64,000 nt of DNA, from NCBI GenBank assembly GCA_963675135.1, contig OY776120.1, positions 25,324,001-25,388,000 on the forward strand. The letters run 5' to 3'. The translations under genes and the position numbers were made by a program. Source of the stretch: Galeopsis tetrahit. Its lineage: Eukaryota > Streptophyta > Magnoliopsida > Lamiales > Lamiaceae. The notes under the pieces are model-generated. The model was not told the origin of the DNA. It saw nothing but the letters and a program-made list of their open reading frames with translations, and did not search any database. This document shows, piece by piece, positions 12,301 to 23,571 of the stretch (position 1 is its first letter; the number at the start of each line of letters is the position of its first letter).

Positions 12301-13466
12301 GAAATAATGGGAACAATGGCTAAGAAGTCGTCAGTTGTTGGAGTATCAGCTGATGATGGGGTATGGTTAGAAAGGTTAGAATGAGGTGAGTGAATGGATT
12401 TGGTTAAGGTTTCAGAGGGTTGGGCTGAGATAGGAATGGGGGCTAGAGGGTTAGAAGAAGAGTCTAAGGTAAGTTTTCGATTTACCTTAGCTTTAGGTTT
12501 GGAGATGGGCTTGGTTTGAGCAGGTTCAGCAGCATGCCCAACTGACTGGATCTCAACAGCTCTGGATTCATCATCTGATTCCATAGATTCAGAAGATGAA
12601 GACTTTGAATCTTCAGCTGTTGGTGCAGATTTCACCACAGCAGACTTCAGCTTCTACTTCTTCTGAGGTACTTCAGCTTTTGAAGTTTCAACACCTTTAT
12701 TCCTCTTAGCAGTCTCAGCTTTGGCTGCTTTGGATTTGGTAAGCATTCACTTGGATCCTCTGTACACTGTTCCAGGGCCCCAATCCTTCTTGTTCGACAG
12801 TAGCTTCATTAGAATGTAACTTATGATCTTGGCCGCTTCAGCTGCAAATCTGTTCATCAGATACCTTGGCCAATTGATCTTAGCCTTATCCAAAATTCCC
12901 TTCATCACTCGAATCTTAGGTTGAGTGATGCCATTCAGGGACGAGTGATGTCCCATCAGGATCTTGCAAACTATGTCGAAGAGATCTTTGTATCTCTCTT
13001 TCAACATAGGTTTCTTCAGAAGGCTAGATGTTAAGCCTAAATACTTCGACTCCAGGAAATCCTTTATCAAGGCAGCTTCCTCACCAGTCTTGTATTCTTC
13101 AGGGTTGTACATTCCATCGTTTTTCAATCCAAACAACTCTTCGAAAGTTTCTGGATAGATACGAACTTTGTTATTTCCCACGTATGAAGAAGTAGATCCA
13201 TCTTTTCTTGAAACAAGAAAGATGTAGAAGTCAACCACGTATTCTCCCATTATTGCTTTTGGACTGGCACTGAGATACCTCCTCAAACCGGCATGTGCAA
13301 GCACCTTCGTCGTCTAAGCTTGCTCATTATTGTGGGGACCTTCAAAGGAAACACAACCTTCGACCACCATGCATTCCTTCGCCCATATGTCCGGTTGAAA
13401 GGTTTCTGAGGTCACGTCAGAGTATTCCCTTCTGGTTTCAGAAGAATGATGTCTAGAAGAAGACAT
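9341..13466 (-). pseudogene. Additional 3' ORF (env-like position) of the Copia element, broken
   Basis: Five large minus-strand open blocks lie end to end: 13466-13314, 13304-12747, 12638-11976, 11558-10782 (all one frame), then 10692-10207 and 10126-9341 in shifted frames. Read together they look like one protein of about 1,350 residues, cut by single stops (about 13314, 12747, 12650, 11976, 11811, 11671) and two frameshifts. The start chosen is ATG 13466 (MSSSRHHSSETRREY). The N-terminal third is globular (GEYVVDFYIFLVSRKDG, RIYPETFEELFGL); next is a Ser/Pro/Thr-rich acidic linker, then a Gln/Glu-rich coiled coil, then a basic stretch and an acidic C terminus (WLNLKIEWQTIYYLAHRWGD). SIRE-type elements carry an extra ORF at this place, often called env-like. 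I saw no clear signal peptide or membrane segment, so an envelope function is not supported here. Confidence 0.7.
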
Positions 13467-13718
13467 TAGAGATAAGTTTGAAGCTTTTGAAAGTGAGAGA
13501 AAGACCAGTTTAAGAAAGCTAGGGATTCGAAAGTTTGAGTGTGTAAAACTGAATAATTTCTCTAACACTTGCTTATATATGAAATGAAAATAGGCTTCAA
13601 TGGCCTGTATTTGATCTAGTGTTTGTAATGAAGGGCTTAGATGAAGGGTTGTATTCATCGGATTTGAAAAGGGTAGGTTTTGCCGCTTCAAATTTTGAAT
13701 GGATTTCAAATTGATCAA

Positions 13719-14569
13719 AATTAAGTTCTGAAATTAGCATATTAAATTTTCGGGTCCGCAATTAATGTGAAATCATGTTATTGGTTGGAAAATAAAGCAA
13801 CTATCCACTCAGCGCGTAAAAATAGGATTTGTACTCATTACTGGGAATATAAAACGTCTTAGACAAGTTTGCAATTCTATTTACCAATTTGTATCGGATC
13901 AATACTTGCATGCTGAATCACAATAAATGATAACATAACTAAATAAATGAAAACATAATGCATTAACCTAATCATTTGAAATAAATGAGTTAGGTGAGAA
14001 GTAATGTTTTATATGTATCAGCTGTGTACTGTGAACAACTAATTTGGCTTCTGTTTGATTTTCTGTTTTTCGAATAACAGCTGAAAATGTTCCCCCTTCA
14101 ACTGATACCACTTGAAAACTAGTTTCTTCATGATGTCTGAATTTGACATCGGATTTGTAATTCCAGCACTTGTTGTGAGAATCAGCTGCGTTCCCCCTCC
14201 AGCTGATAATCACTTTCTTGAATTATATCCTATACATATCACTTATTGGAATTGATCATTGTAAGTGAGTAAAGATAGAATATACATTTTATGTTCAGAA
14301 GTGTAAGCGTTAAGTTTACACATTTATAGATTTTGAGAGTGAGGTTTTAAAGACTGATTTACATGCTCACTCTTTTGAGTTCAAAATTTAAAAGCAGAAA
14401 GCAAAGAGTGTTCTGATTTTAAGGGCCTGTTAGAATTTCAAGGAAATTCCCCCTAAAATAGATATCTCTTGTTAAATACCTCTCAGCTTTAACTGCTTTC
14501 TTCATCGAGATTTATGACTTACCTAAATGATGAGTGTGTCAATTCAACTCATCTGGATTTGTTGTCAGG
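13719..14569. other. Noncoding stretch between pol and the extra ORF, with internal purine tracts
   Basis: The region has no credible gene. The minus strand has three purine tracts ending in GGGGG-type runs, at about 14091-14100, 14191-14200 and 14448-14456, two of them next to cagctga or caactga sequence. Additional polypurine tracts before the extra ORF have been noted in SIRE-like elements; their role here is inferred. Confidence 0.5.
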
Positions 14570-16600
14570 TTAGAGTTGCTCTATGATCAGTTGTGTCAGA
14601 GAAGACTTCTCAGCTGCAGGCTTCGAAATATCCAGCTCTAAAAGTCCTAAAGAGAAACACAACTCTTTAAACCTCGTCTCAGCTAGAGGTTTAGTGAGCA
14701 TATCTGCCCTTTGGATATCTGTGTGAATCTTTTCCATTATAATATCCTTCTTCTCCACATGATCTCTAATAAAATGATGTCTTATATGAACATGCTTACA
14801 TCTAGTATGGAGAACAAGATTCTGAGTAATGGCTATTGCATTGTTGCTATCACAATAAATTGGGACTTCTCTAACAACAATGTTATAATCCAATAACTGC
14901 TGACTTAACCATAACAACTTACTACAACAACTACCAACAACCATATATTCGGCTTCAGTAGTAGAGGTAGCAACTGAAGTTTGCTTCTTGGAGAACCAAG
15001 AAATCAGGTTGTTTCCTAAAAAACTAACATGTGCCAGAAGTAGATTTCCTATCTATTCTGCATCCTCCAAAGTCAGAATCAGAATAGCCACTCAAATCTA
15101 AACTATCTTCAGATGGATACCACAAACCCATATTCATTGTACCTTTAAAATACCTCAAAATTCTCTTAGCTGCTTCTAGGTGACTAACTTTAGGATTGGA
15201 TTGAAATCTAGCACAAACACCTACAACAAAGGTAATGTCTGGTCTACTAGCAGTTAGGTACATGAGAGATCCTATAAGGGCTATATATTTGGATTGGTCT
15301 ATAGACTTACCATCCTCATCTGGATCCATCTTAAAGAAAGTTATCATGGGAATCTTACATACCTTACTTGTTTGAGCACCAAACTTGGCAATCAGATTCC
15401 TTGTATACTTAGCCTGAGTAATGAATATCCCATCTAAACTTTGATTCACATGCAGACCTAAGAAGTAGTTCATCTCCCTCATCATGGACATCTCAAATTT
15501 GCCTTGCATCAATTTTGAGAACTTGTCGCATAACTGCTGATTGGGTGAACCAAAGATAATATCATCAACATATATCTGAACCAATAAGATATCATCTCCT
15601 TCTTGAATCCTAAACAACGTCCTGCCAATGACTCCTTTTGTGAATCAATTATCAATCAGGAACTGAGATAGTGTATCATACCAAACTCTAGGAGCCTGTT
15701 TTGGTCCAGTCCATAGAGAGCTTTCTTAAGATGATATACTTGGTCACTATGTTCGAAGCCAGGGGATGTTCGACATAGACTTCTTCCACAAGTATTCCGT
15801 TTAAGAATGCACTCTTGACATCCATTTAACAGCCACATATTAAAAAGAAAAAAAAAGAAGTATGAGATGGAGAACGAACTCTGAGTTGTAGTTCTAGTCT
15901 TTTCAAAGTCGAGAAGGGGTGTAGCCATCGGCTGAAGAGGAATTGCACGGGCTAAATCATATAAAGAATCAGTCCTTCTACTCGTGCGCAGGCAGGCCTT
16001 ATTACTATACAAGCTCCGCGCTCTTCCTAGCAGCCGCACAACCCTATCACTCACTCAAGCACCCCTTTTCCTCGATCTGATATACGAACATCCTTTCCCA
16101 ATAGGTTCCCTTGTATACGAGTTTCCTTTAAGGGAAAGGAAAAGGTTTTTCCAAATCCCTTTCTTTGAAGCTTTCATGCTTCTACTTTCTGAACCAACAC
16201 TGAAAGCAACTCCTACTCTACTCGATGGCTGCTAGAGGGCGACTATCAATGTAATTGGATGGAATTTCTTTACTACCTTAAATCTCATTTGGGACGCATA
16301 AGCAAGAAATAGTCGAATAGACTAAAGACGAGCAACATGTGCAAAGGTCTCATCATAATCAATCCCTTCTGATTGTGAATAACCCTTCGCAACAAGTCTG
16401 CCTTGTTCCTTGTTATGACACCATTTTCATCCGTCTTGTTTTTTTAATACCCATTTGGTACCAATAACACTCTGATGTCTAGGACGGTCTACGAGCTCCC
16501 AAACATCGTTCCTTGTGAACTGATAGAGCTCTTCTTGCATCACAATTATCCATTTGCTATCTCCTAGGGCTTCTTCGATGGTTGAGGGTTCCTTCAAAGA
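14570..16600 (-). pseudogene. Copia pol: reverse transcriptase and RNase H, interrupted
   Basis: This is the RT/RNase H part of pol, which copies element RNA to DNA. The N-terminal RT piece (16600 to ~16276) reads through DVWELVDRP and GRLVAKGYSQ. An insert occupies ~15829-16275. The RT core resumes with MDVKSAFLNG, has a 1-base deletion near 15768, then KKALYGLDQ and the catalytic YVDDIIFG at ~15570, and continues through LIGSLMYLTASRPDI. RNase H (to 14570) shows the YCDSNNA active-site segment and the ending HIRHHFIRD...DMLTKPL. Several stops add to the insert, so no functional enzyme could be made. Confidence 0.88.
15829..16275. other. Organelle-like DNA inserted in the Copia RT gene
   Basis: About 450 bp interrupts RT between the conserved MRFKV and MDVKSAFLNG blocks, where normal elements have only two or three residues. 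The insert is visibly richer in G+C than its surroundings and has no element coding. Its texture (for example ctcgtgcgcaggcaggcc and ctagcagccgcacaaccc) resembles plant mitochondrial intergenic DNA, so a nuclear mitochondrial insertion is my best guess. I see no target duplication and no identifiable mitochondrial gene. Confidence 0.5.
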
Positions 16601-16615
16601 AAGAAAACAGTAATG

Positions 16616-17960
16616 TCAAAATAAAGTTTCAGCTATATGAGTTGATTCGTTAGCATTGGCCTTTTTCCTTCTAGTCTTGACACTGGAGCTTGAATCTTCT
16701 ATAATCAGATCAGTTGAATGATCTCTTGTCCAAATATACTTTGGATAAGTACCATCAGGTGGGTTTGCAACTTCATCTGGTGTTGTATCACTAGGTTGTT
16801 GACATTGATGTGTCTCAGCTGGATCATCAGCTTGAGTATCATATGTCGGATCATCTTCAGCTGTATCAACAATGTCTGTTGTATTTAAAGCTTCTTCTGT
16901 TTCAACAGCATCAATTGTTCCCCCTACTTGAGTAGGTTCAGTATCCACTCTAGGAGTTTCATCTACTGTGTTTGTCTGGGATCTTGTAGTAGGTCTCCTT
17001 GGTTTGAATTGATCAACATCACTGTCGTCATCGTCTGAAAAAGGAATAGTGACTTTGGAAAAGTCTTTGTCAGCTGATCCCTTCTTCTTCAGATTCAGAC
17101 TTTGAAACTTCTCAATCAAGAGGTCAACTTTATCATCTGTACTCGCAAAAGTAGTTTCATCAAATACAACATGGGGTGTTTCTTCCACTACAAGGGTCCT
17201 CTTGTTAAAGACTCGGAATGCTTTACTAACTTGGGAATATCCTAAGAAAATTCATTCGTCTGATTTAGCATCAAAAGCCTTTAATTGGGTCTTCACATTG
17301 TTATGGATGAAACGCTTACAACCACAAATATGGAAAAAGGATACTCTAGGTTTTCTTTCATTCTAAATTTCATAGGGAGTCCTACCATGCATGTCTTTTA
17401 TAGATGAGACATTTGTTCTGAGTATGACAAGTTGTGTTCACTGCATCAGCCCAGAACTTCTTTGGAGTATCAAACTCAGCTAGCATGGTTCGAGAAACTT
17501 CTTTGAGGGTTATATTTCTCCTCTCAGCTACTCCATTTTGTTGAGGGGTCTGTGCTGAGCTTGTCTCATGGTGAATACCATTGTTAACATAATAAGTGGT
17601 AATAGACGAGTTAAGAAACTCACCACCTTTATCGCTTCTGATTTTGACGATTGTTAAACCTTTTTGGTTCTGAATCTTCTTCATCAGCTCTGGAAGTTTG
17701 GTCCTTGTCTCACACTTTTCGACTAGAAAAGTAACACATGTGTATTTGGAGAAGTCATCTACCACCACAAGAGTATACTTTCGGCCACTTAACGTAGCAT
17801 GTGAGATAGGTCCAAACAGATCCATATGAAGCAATTCAAGTACTCTACTGGTGGAAGATACAGTCTTGCTTTTCATTGGCACTTTTGTCTATTTGTCCTT
17901 CTGACATGCATCACACACTTGTAGATCTATACTAAACACTTCATTAGGCAAGCCAACCAC
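16616..17960 (-). pseudogene. Copia pol: integrase and linker to RT
   Basis: Integrase inserts the cDNA into the genome. The catalytic core lies at 17882-17382, with the DDE residues in HMDLFGP, IRSDKGGEF and QQNGVAERRN. A stop near 17890 separates it from the zinc-binding region further right (CDACQKD-like, ~17900). The C-terminal linker (17188-16616) is acidic and Ser/Thr-rich, starts EETPHVVFDE, and ends just before RT. The core active site is complete, but stops upstream and downstream (about 17365) break the polyprotein. Confidence 0.85.
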
Positions 17961-18039
17961 TAGAGAGTTTCTTGCAATAGTGTTGAGAGTTTTAAAGTTC
18001 AGATGACCAAGCCTTTTATGCCATAGTTAACTTACTTCT

Positions 18040-18420
18040 TTAGAACTCGATCTTAGCAACTAGACAAGTATCACTAGGGCAACTATTCCAGTTTGCAACA
18101 TAAATAGTTCCTTGTCTGCTACCAGAGAGTAGTACGCGCTTACTAACTCTATCTACTACTTTGCAGCCTGTAGATGAGAATTCAACACTATACCCTCTAT
18201 CACAGAACTGAGAAACAGAAAGTAAATTGTGCTTTAAATTATCAACATAAGATACATCCTTTACCGATATATTGCCATTGATTAATGTTTCAATTCCTCT
18301 TGTTTTACCAAGGGAATTATCACCAAAGACAACTCGTGGACATTTCTTTTCGATGAGGTTTGTGAGGAGGTGCTTTGATCCTGTCATATGACGTGAAGCG
18401 CCTGAATCTATGTACTATAG
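18040..18420 (-). pseudogene. Copia pol: protease and GAG-pre-integrase segment
   Basis: The aspartic protease active site DSGASRHMTG is seen at about 18405-18376. It is followed by GNISVKDVSYVDNLKHNLLS, SQFCDRGYSVEF and further pre-integrase sequence. This enzyme would process the polyprotein. A stop lies just ahead of the active site (codons before YIDSGAS), so translation from gag is broken. Confidence 0.8.
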
Positions 18421-18639
18421 TTCATCTTTTGATCCTCCTCTCTTCTTTAGATCCAAGCGATCCTACAAGCAAATTATTTCTTAGGTACCCATTTTGTTTT
18501 GGGTCCTTGGGTGTTAATACTACCCTTGGGAACCCAGATGTACATTACTCTTCTGAACAATCTAGAACATTTCAGCTTGTTCCCACGGGCATCACAATAC
18601 CAAACCTTCTTAACTTTTTCCTTAGTTAAAGAGGTTTTT

Positions 18640-21018
18640 GTAGTATTAGCTGTTTGAAATTCAAGTGACTTCTGATTTTCATTCAGCTCGGGTGCATCAA
18701 CTTTCAGTAATGGAAGCCAAATTTCAGATCTGTTGATTATTTCATAAGAAACTGGAGGAGCAATTTCAACAGACCTTTTAATCAGCCTTTTGTTTCGGCT
18801 TGGTTGTTTTCAGTTGGGACTTCTTAACAGAGGGTCCAGGCTGATTACAACCTAGTTGTTGTTCTAGTACAATCTGCAGCAGTTGACTATAAGTCTTCTG
18901 CCTTAGAATGTAAAGCTTTTCCTTAGAATCCTTTGGTCGACCACCATGTCTGGTGATGAGAAAATTCATCTTAGGATCGACAACAACTGGAAACGCAGGA
19001 TTTGGATTTTGGATGACCTCAGGCTTTTGAGGGCCTTTGGTCAGATCAATCACTTCAGTAGTAGAATCAAAAAATTCTACACTACCAGCTGTAAAAGAAT
19101 TATCCAGGTTGATAAGCTCAGGTTTGTCTTCTAATTCATCAGCTTTGTTTTCACTCAGCTGATTATCAGAAGGCTTACCTTCGTAGCCTACTCCTGATTT
19201 CACTTTCACACTACGGTTAAAACCATTACATTGATTAAGAGCTTCCTTTGCTCTGTTAATCTCGGCTACCTTTAAGTTCAAAATGTTCTTCTCTTTTATT
19301 AGCTCTCGATGGTCGCTGACTGAGTTTCTCATGCGAAGCTCTGAGATCTTAAAGTTCTTTTACTTCAGCAACACGAGACAGAACTTGCGTCTTATAAACT
19401 TGAATCAGAAATGAATGCTTCTCCTTGAACTGAGACAGTTCTTTAGATAACCTTTCATTAAGAATCCTGAGTTTAAGACACTCTTCTGGCTTATGCTCCT
19501 TCAGTTGAACCATTTCAGCTCTCAGACGCATAGTGTCATCTTCAGCTTCCAGGTAAGCTGATGTAGCCAGACTAAAATCAATATTCAATTGTTCACAAGT
19601 GAAATGAAGGTGATCCTTAGGATCGGCATCAGATGAGTCAGACTCATCTGTTTGTGAGAAAGAGGAATGAATGGAAATAGTTTTGGAGTTTACCTCTTTT
19701 TCTTCTCTTGCCATTAAACAATTATCATCCAGGAAAGATTCATCTCCATCAGATAGGAAACCAGACTCATCTGAAGAAGGCAGTTCATCATCTGAATCAC
19801 TACTTTCTTCATCTGCCATCATGGCTTTCCTTCTGGAGGAATATCTTATTTCCCTTCTGGCTCTAAGCGCCTCTCGCTCCTTGGGTGTAAGGTCTGGACA
19901 ATCTACACTTAAAGGACCAGGTTTATTGCAAGTATAACATAAATTCTTACCATCCCTAGAGGTGCGACTAGGGGTAACATATCTTTTGCTACTCCCTCTT
20001 CGATCAAATGACTTTTCTTGTCTAGAAGAACTAGGTTCCCCCCTTTTACGCTCTGGAGTGCGTTCTGATCGGTCCTTGGACTTATATGAGGATGATGAGC
20101 CTCCTGCATGGTTAGAAAATCTTTCATATTTACAATTCTTATAGAAATTCTTGTACTTACCATGCTGAGATTGAAGCTTATAAAATCTCTTCATCATCAA
20201 TGCCATCTGTTCCTGAAGACTCAGGTCTGAAGGAATCGTCTCTTCTCTCACTTTAGATTCTTTGCCTGAACGACTAGAACCTTTGGCGGCGGCTGAGGCT
20301 TTAAAGGCAACAACTTTAGAAGAAGAGGTAGATGTTTGTTCATCACTTGTCTCATTTACTATTTCAACATCATATTCGTGAGCCTTGAGAGTTTGAAATA
20401 GAGTTTGTACAGACTAATTCTTAAAATCATTATCATTTTCAATGATCCATACTTTAGTTAACCAGATCTTGGGTAGGGCATACAATACTTTTGCGTTGAC
20501 TTCGCACTTCAAGTATGTTTTACCTAGATCCTCTATCTCATTTAATATTTTGGTAAATCTATTGTCCATTTGGTCAATATTCTCACCAGGAAACATCTTG
20601 AAGTTGTCAAACTTCTGTACTGCTGTAATGAGCTTATTTTCCTTAATTTGTTATGTGCCCTCGCACATGATAGATATGGTTCCCACATTTCTTTTGCAGT
20701 TTTAAGATGAATAATTTTACCAGCATATTCATTAGGAACAAAAGTTAAAATCATATTCTTAGCTATTCTGTTGAGGTTGTCCTGCTTGGCTTCATCTAGT
20801 GTGAATTCAACTCTATTATTTGGCACCAATCATCCAACTGGAATTTCAGGGTTTTTAGTAGTTGTATTCGGAGCCATGACCGTGATAGGTCTATATGTAA
20901 TAACATCCAACATCAGATCATGCACTTGACTAAATGCAACCTCTATCCTTGCCTTCTAGAAGTCATATTCTTCAATGGAAAACTAAGGAAAGTTACGTGT
21001 GTGAGAGTCTCCACCCAT
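18640..21018 (-). pseudogene. Copia gag, long SIRE-like type
   Basis: Gag forms the capsid particle. The start is ATG 21018 (MGGDSHTRNF). Stops at ~20983, 20956 and 20830 are each one transition from a sense codon. The capsid-like domain reads through FTLDEAKQDNLNRIAKNMI and KTAKEMWEPYLSC, is frameshifted near 20640, and continues with GENIDQMDNRFTKILNEIED. A Ser/Arg-rich section precedes a zinc knuckle at ~19942-19900 in which the usual His is Pro (CYTCNKPGPLSVDC). A long acidic and coiled-coil tail runs to ~19350 and then in another frame to 18778. The long tail supports the SIRE lineage. Confidence 0.82.
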
Positions 21019-21141
21019 AATGAATAAAATGTATGAGTTTTATGAAAATAGAGTTTTCAGATATAGATTTGTTCTATAGAGCTACAAGAACTTCTTCCTT
21101 AAGAAGTTGAGTAACAGAATCAACAGCTCGTTAGAACCACT

Positions 21142-21153
21142 GCTCTGATACCA
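21142..21153 (-). other. Primer-binding site for initiator Met tRNA
   Basis: On the minus strand the sequence is TGGTATCAGAGC, the standard plant retrotransposon primer site complementary to the 3' end of initiator tRNA-Met. It lies 2 bp inside the right LTR, which fixes the element orientation. Confidence 0.9.
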
Positions 21154-21155
21154 CT

Positions 21156-22883
21156 TGTTGGTCCCAAAACGAGTATGGTGAAAGTCTAGAGGGGTGGGTG
21201 AATAGACTTTCAGATGTTTAAAACGTTTTCGTGATTCAGATCAAATGAGACGATAAGATGAGTTATATACTAAATCGTCTGAATGCAAACAAGATGTTCT
21301 GATCTATAGAGTGCTAGTGTAATATAACACATTAAGATAACAACCTTACTGACTACTGAATTTAGCTGGTCAGTTTGAGAGCTATCTCAAAAACTATGGT
21401 GCGGAAATGTGTAGGCCCTAAATGTTTGGACTCGTGGGTATTTTTATAAAAACCTATTCTTAAAGAATGACTTTAAAACAATGAATGCTTATCAACTGAT
21501 ATATGATATCTGTTGATTTCCAAAACTTATACTTAGGTGAACTTTTTACTCTTTTATAAAACAATGCTTTTGTCAAATATGTATAGGTAATAAGAATGAT
21601 GTACATAATGTAAATAAAAAAAATAAAGAACACAAGTATTTATAGTGGCTCGAATCTCAATATCCTACGTCCACTCTCTGTAATCGGATAGAGAAATTCA
21701 CTATCTTGCTAAGTTTAGAGTCCCAAGAGAAGACTTGTGATCAAGAACCTCAACTACTTTCTGAGGCTACGGATCTACTTGTTGTTTAGGTAACAAGTAA
21801 CCTTTACAAGGGTTAAACTTGAAATGTAAAGATATGTGTATAACCAACTGGTTCTAAGCACTAAATATATGATTTTTTATGCAAGCTTAGGATCGGAAAC
21901 TTAGAGCACTAAGGATAGAAATCTTTGCAAGCTCTAAAGAACTCGACACTTAGAATATTTCTGAAACTGGTTGTTCTTGATATCAGCTGAATTTGAGAGT
22001 TCTTGCTTGTAAGGTTCCCGATACCTTGTTCCAAAGAACAAGTGTTGTATTTATAGAGAGATTTGGGCTTCGAACTAGCCGTTGGTGAGAACTAGTCATT
22101 GCATCAAATCTTCTAAGTATGGTCGATATCTTCATGGGAGAGTTGCTTGTAGATTTTCTGGTACGACATGTCCTGAAAAGGCAATGTGCATTAAATGCTT
22201 CGTACTGCATCTGGCAGATCTTTGTACGACCTAGTACTAGTCAACTTCATAGCTTCGTGTTGATGTATCATTGGTCCACATCAGCTAAGTCGTTGAACAA
22301 TTATCTAGTCTTCTGATTGAGCAATTTAGAACTGGTCTGACATTCTCTTTGTCTTCTTTTATTGTAGCCTTCAATGCACTTTAATGAACTAACACTTTCT
22401 TCAAGATGCTTCATCCATAAATGCTAATTGTCATCTGAATCTTTTAGATGAGCTTGACTTGAGTAATCTTTAAGGCTTTTCTTCGACAAGATAGAGATGA
22501 ACTCATATCTGCTGAATGGTCTTCCGATCTTCAATGCAAATTATCATATAGTTACTTTCAGTGTATAAGGCATACAACTACCTTTAAATCTGATTTTACT
22601 AATGAGCTCTAGTGTCTTCTAGTCTTCAAGTCTTCTTCTCTTTAAGTCTTGAGCGAGCGCGAGTTTGATCAGATGAGTAATCAGCTGATATACATACAGC
22701 TGATTCCTCAGACTTAGACTTAGACACATTTACATTACATCTAAGTTTATAGAAACAGCTTAGGTAACTTAGTTCTAGATTACAAATTATTGATCTAACA
22801 TGTACTCTACAGATCTGGTTTTAGCCATCATAACTAAACTTATAAATTGCAATCAAATCAGGGGCTGGATGAATATCCCAACA
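21156..22883 (-). repeat. 5' LTR (right copy), complete
   Basis: This 1,728-bp LTR begins TGTTGG and ends CCAACA on the plus strand, a perfect 6-bp terminal inverted repeat. It directly abuts the primer-binding site on its left. On its right it abuts sequence encoding the end of the hAT-like transposase, so the element landed in or next to that gene. Confidence 0.88.
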
Positions 22884-23571
22884 AATACATTTCTTGAAAA
22901 TGTAAATTGTAATGAATAAACACAAGATCATTGAGTTTCGAATGTTCCAATTTATTTCTCTTCTTTGTAAGTATTCTTTTAAACACACTTCAATTCCTTT
23001 CACATCTTGAAAAATAAGAAGTTTGACTCAAGATCTTTCTGGCCAAATTTTGCAAGTTTGGAGCACCACATCCAAAGAATTTACACCATTCATCTATAAG
23101 AGAAAGACAACAATGCACTAGTAAGTTATAAGAGAACTAGTTAAAATGATAATTAAAATGTATACTTGAAATTTGTCAAGTATTAACATATATCGGGCTG
23201 CATAGTCTTTGTTGATTTCAAAGCAAGTAATCAACCAAAGCTTCCTAACATATTTTTGAAAATACTCACTTCATCAGTATACTTCTTTTGAATGCTTATG
23301 TCCCTAATCAAGGTTGTGATAATCTCAACGAAATCATATGTCTTTTTGCACATGTTTTACTTGTCATATACAAAAGTAAGGATCTGAATATAAGTTGCAG
23401 TGTGAATGTCTCATCGATGTTGTTTGTCCAATCTTGTCTTGATAATATTCGTGAAGGGCTTGTAAATCTTTTCTTATGCCTAAATACATCATTTACTGTC
23501 TTCTTTGCCCAATATGTTTCATTAGAGACATAATCAATAGTAGGTCTTATATCAGTATCCATTATATGTAA

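Larger units (their letters stand above)
7424..22883 (-). mobile_element. SIRE/Maximus-like Copia LTR retrotransposon, decayed, left end truncated
   Basis: A 15.5-kb element on the minus strand. From right to left it has the 5' LTR, primer-binding site, gag, protease, integrase, RT/RNase H (Copia order: integrase before RT), a ~0.85-kb noncoding stretch with internal purine tracts, a very long additional ORF, the polypurine tract and the 3' LTR. LTRs over 1.6 kb, a gag with a long coiled-coil tail and an extra 3' ORF fit the SIRE/Maximus lineage. Every gene carries stops or frameshifts, so it is not autonomous. The right end is TG...CA; the left LTR lacks ~93 bp of its outer end, so no target duplication can be tested. 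Confidence 0.87.

Noticed and set aside
12148..12384. Plus-strand frames opposite the Copia extra ORF (also 11380-11667, 9634-9825)
   Set aside because: They are antisense shadows of the Ser/Pro-rich minus-strand ORF with no family features.
9341..13466. Treating the extra Copia ORF as a proven envelope gene
   Set aside because: Position alone suggests env; no signal peptide, fusion peptide or membrane anchor is visible.
15984..16235. 83-codon frame in the organelle-like insert
   Set aside because: It has no recognised family, and unselected plant mitochondrial DNA often has such frames; it is kept only as part of the insert.
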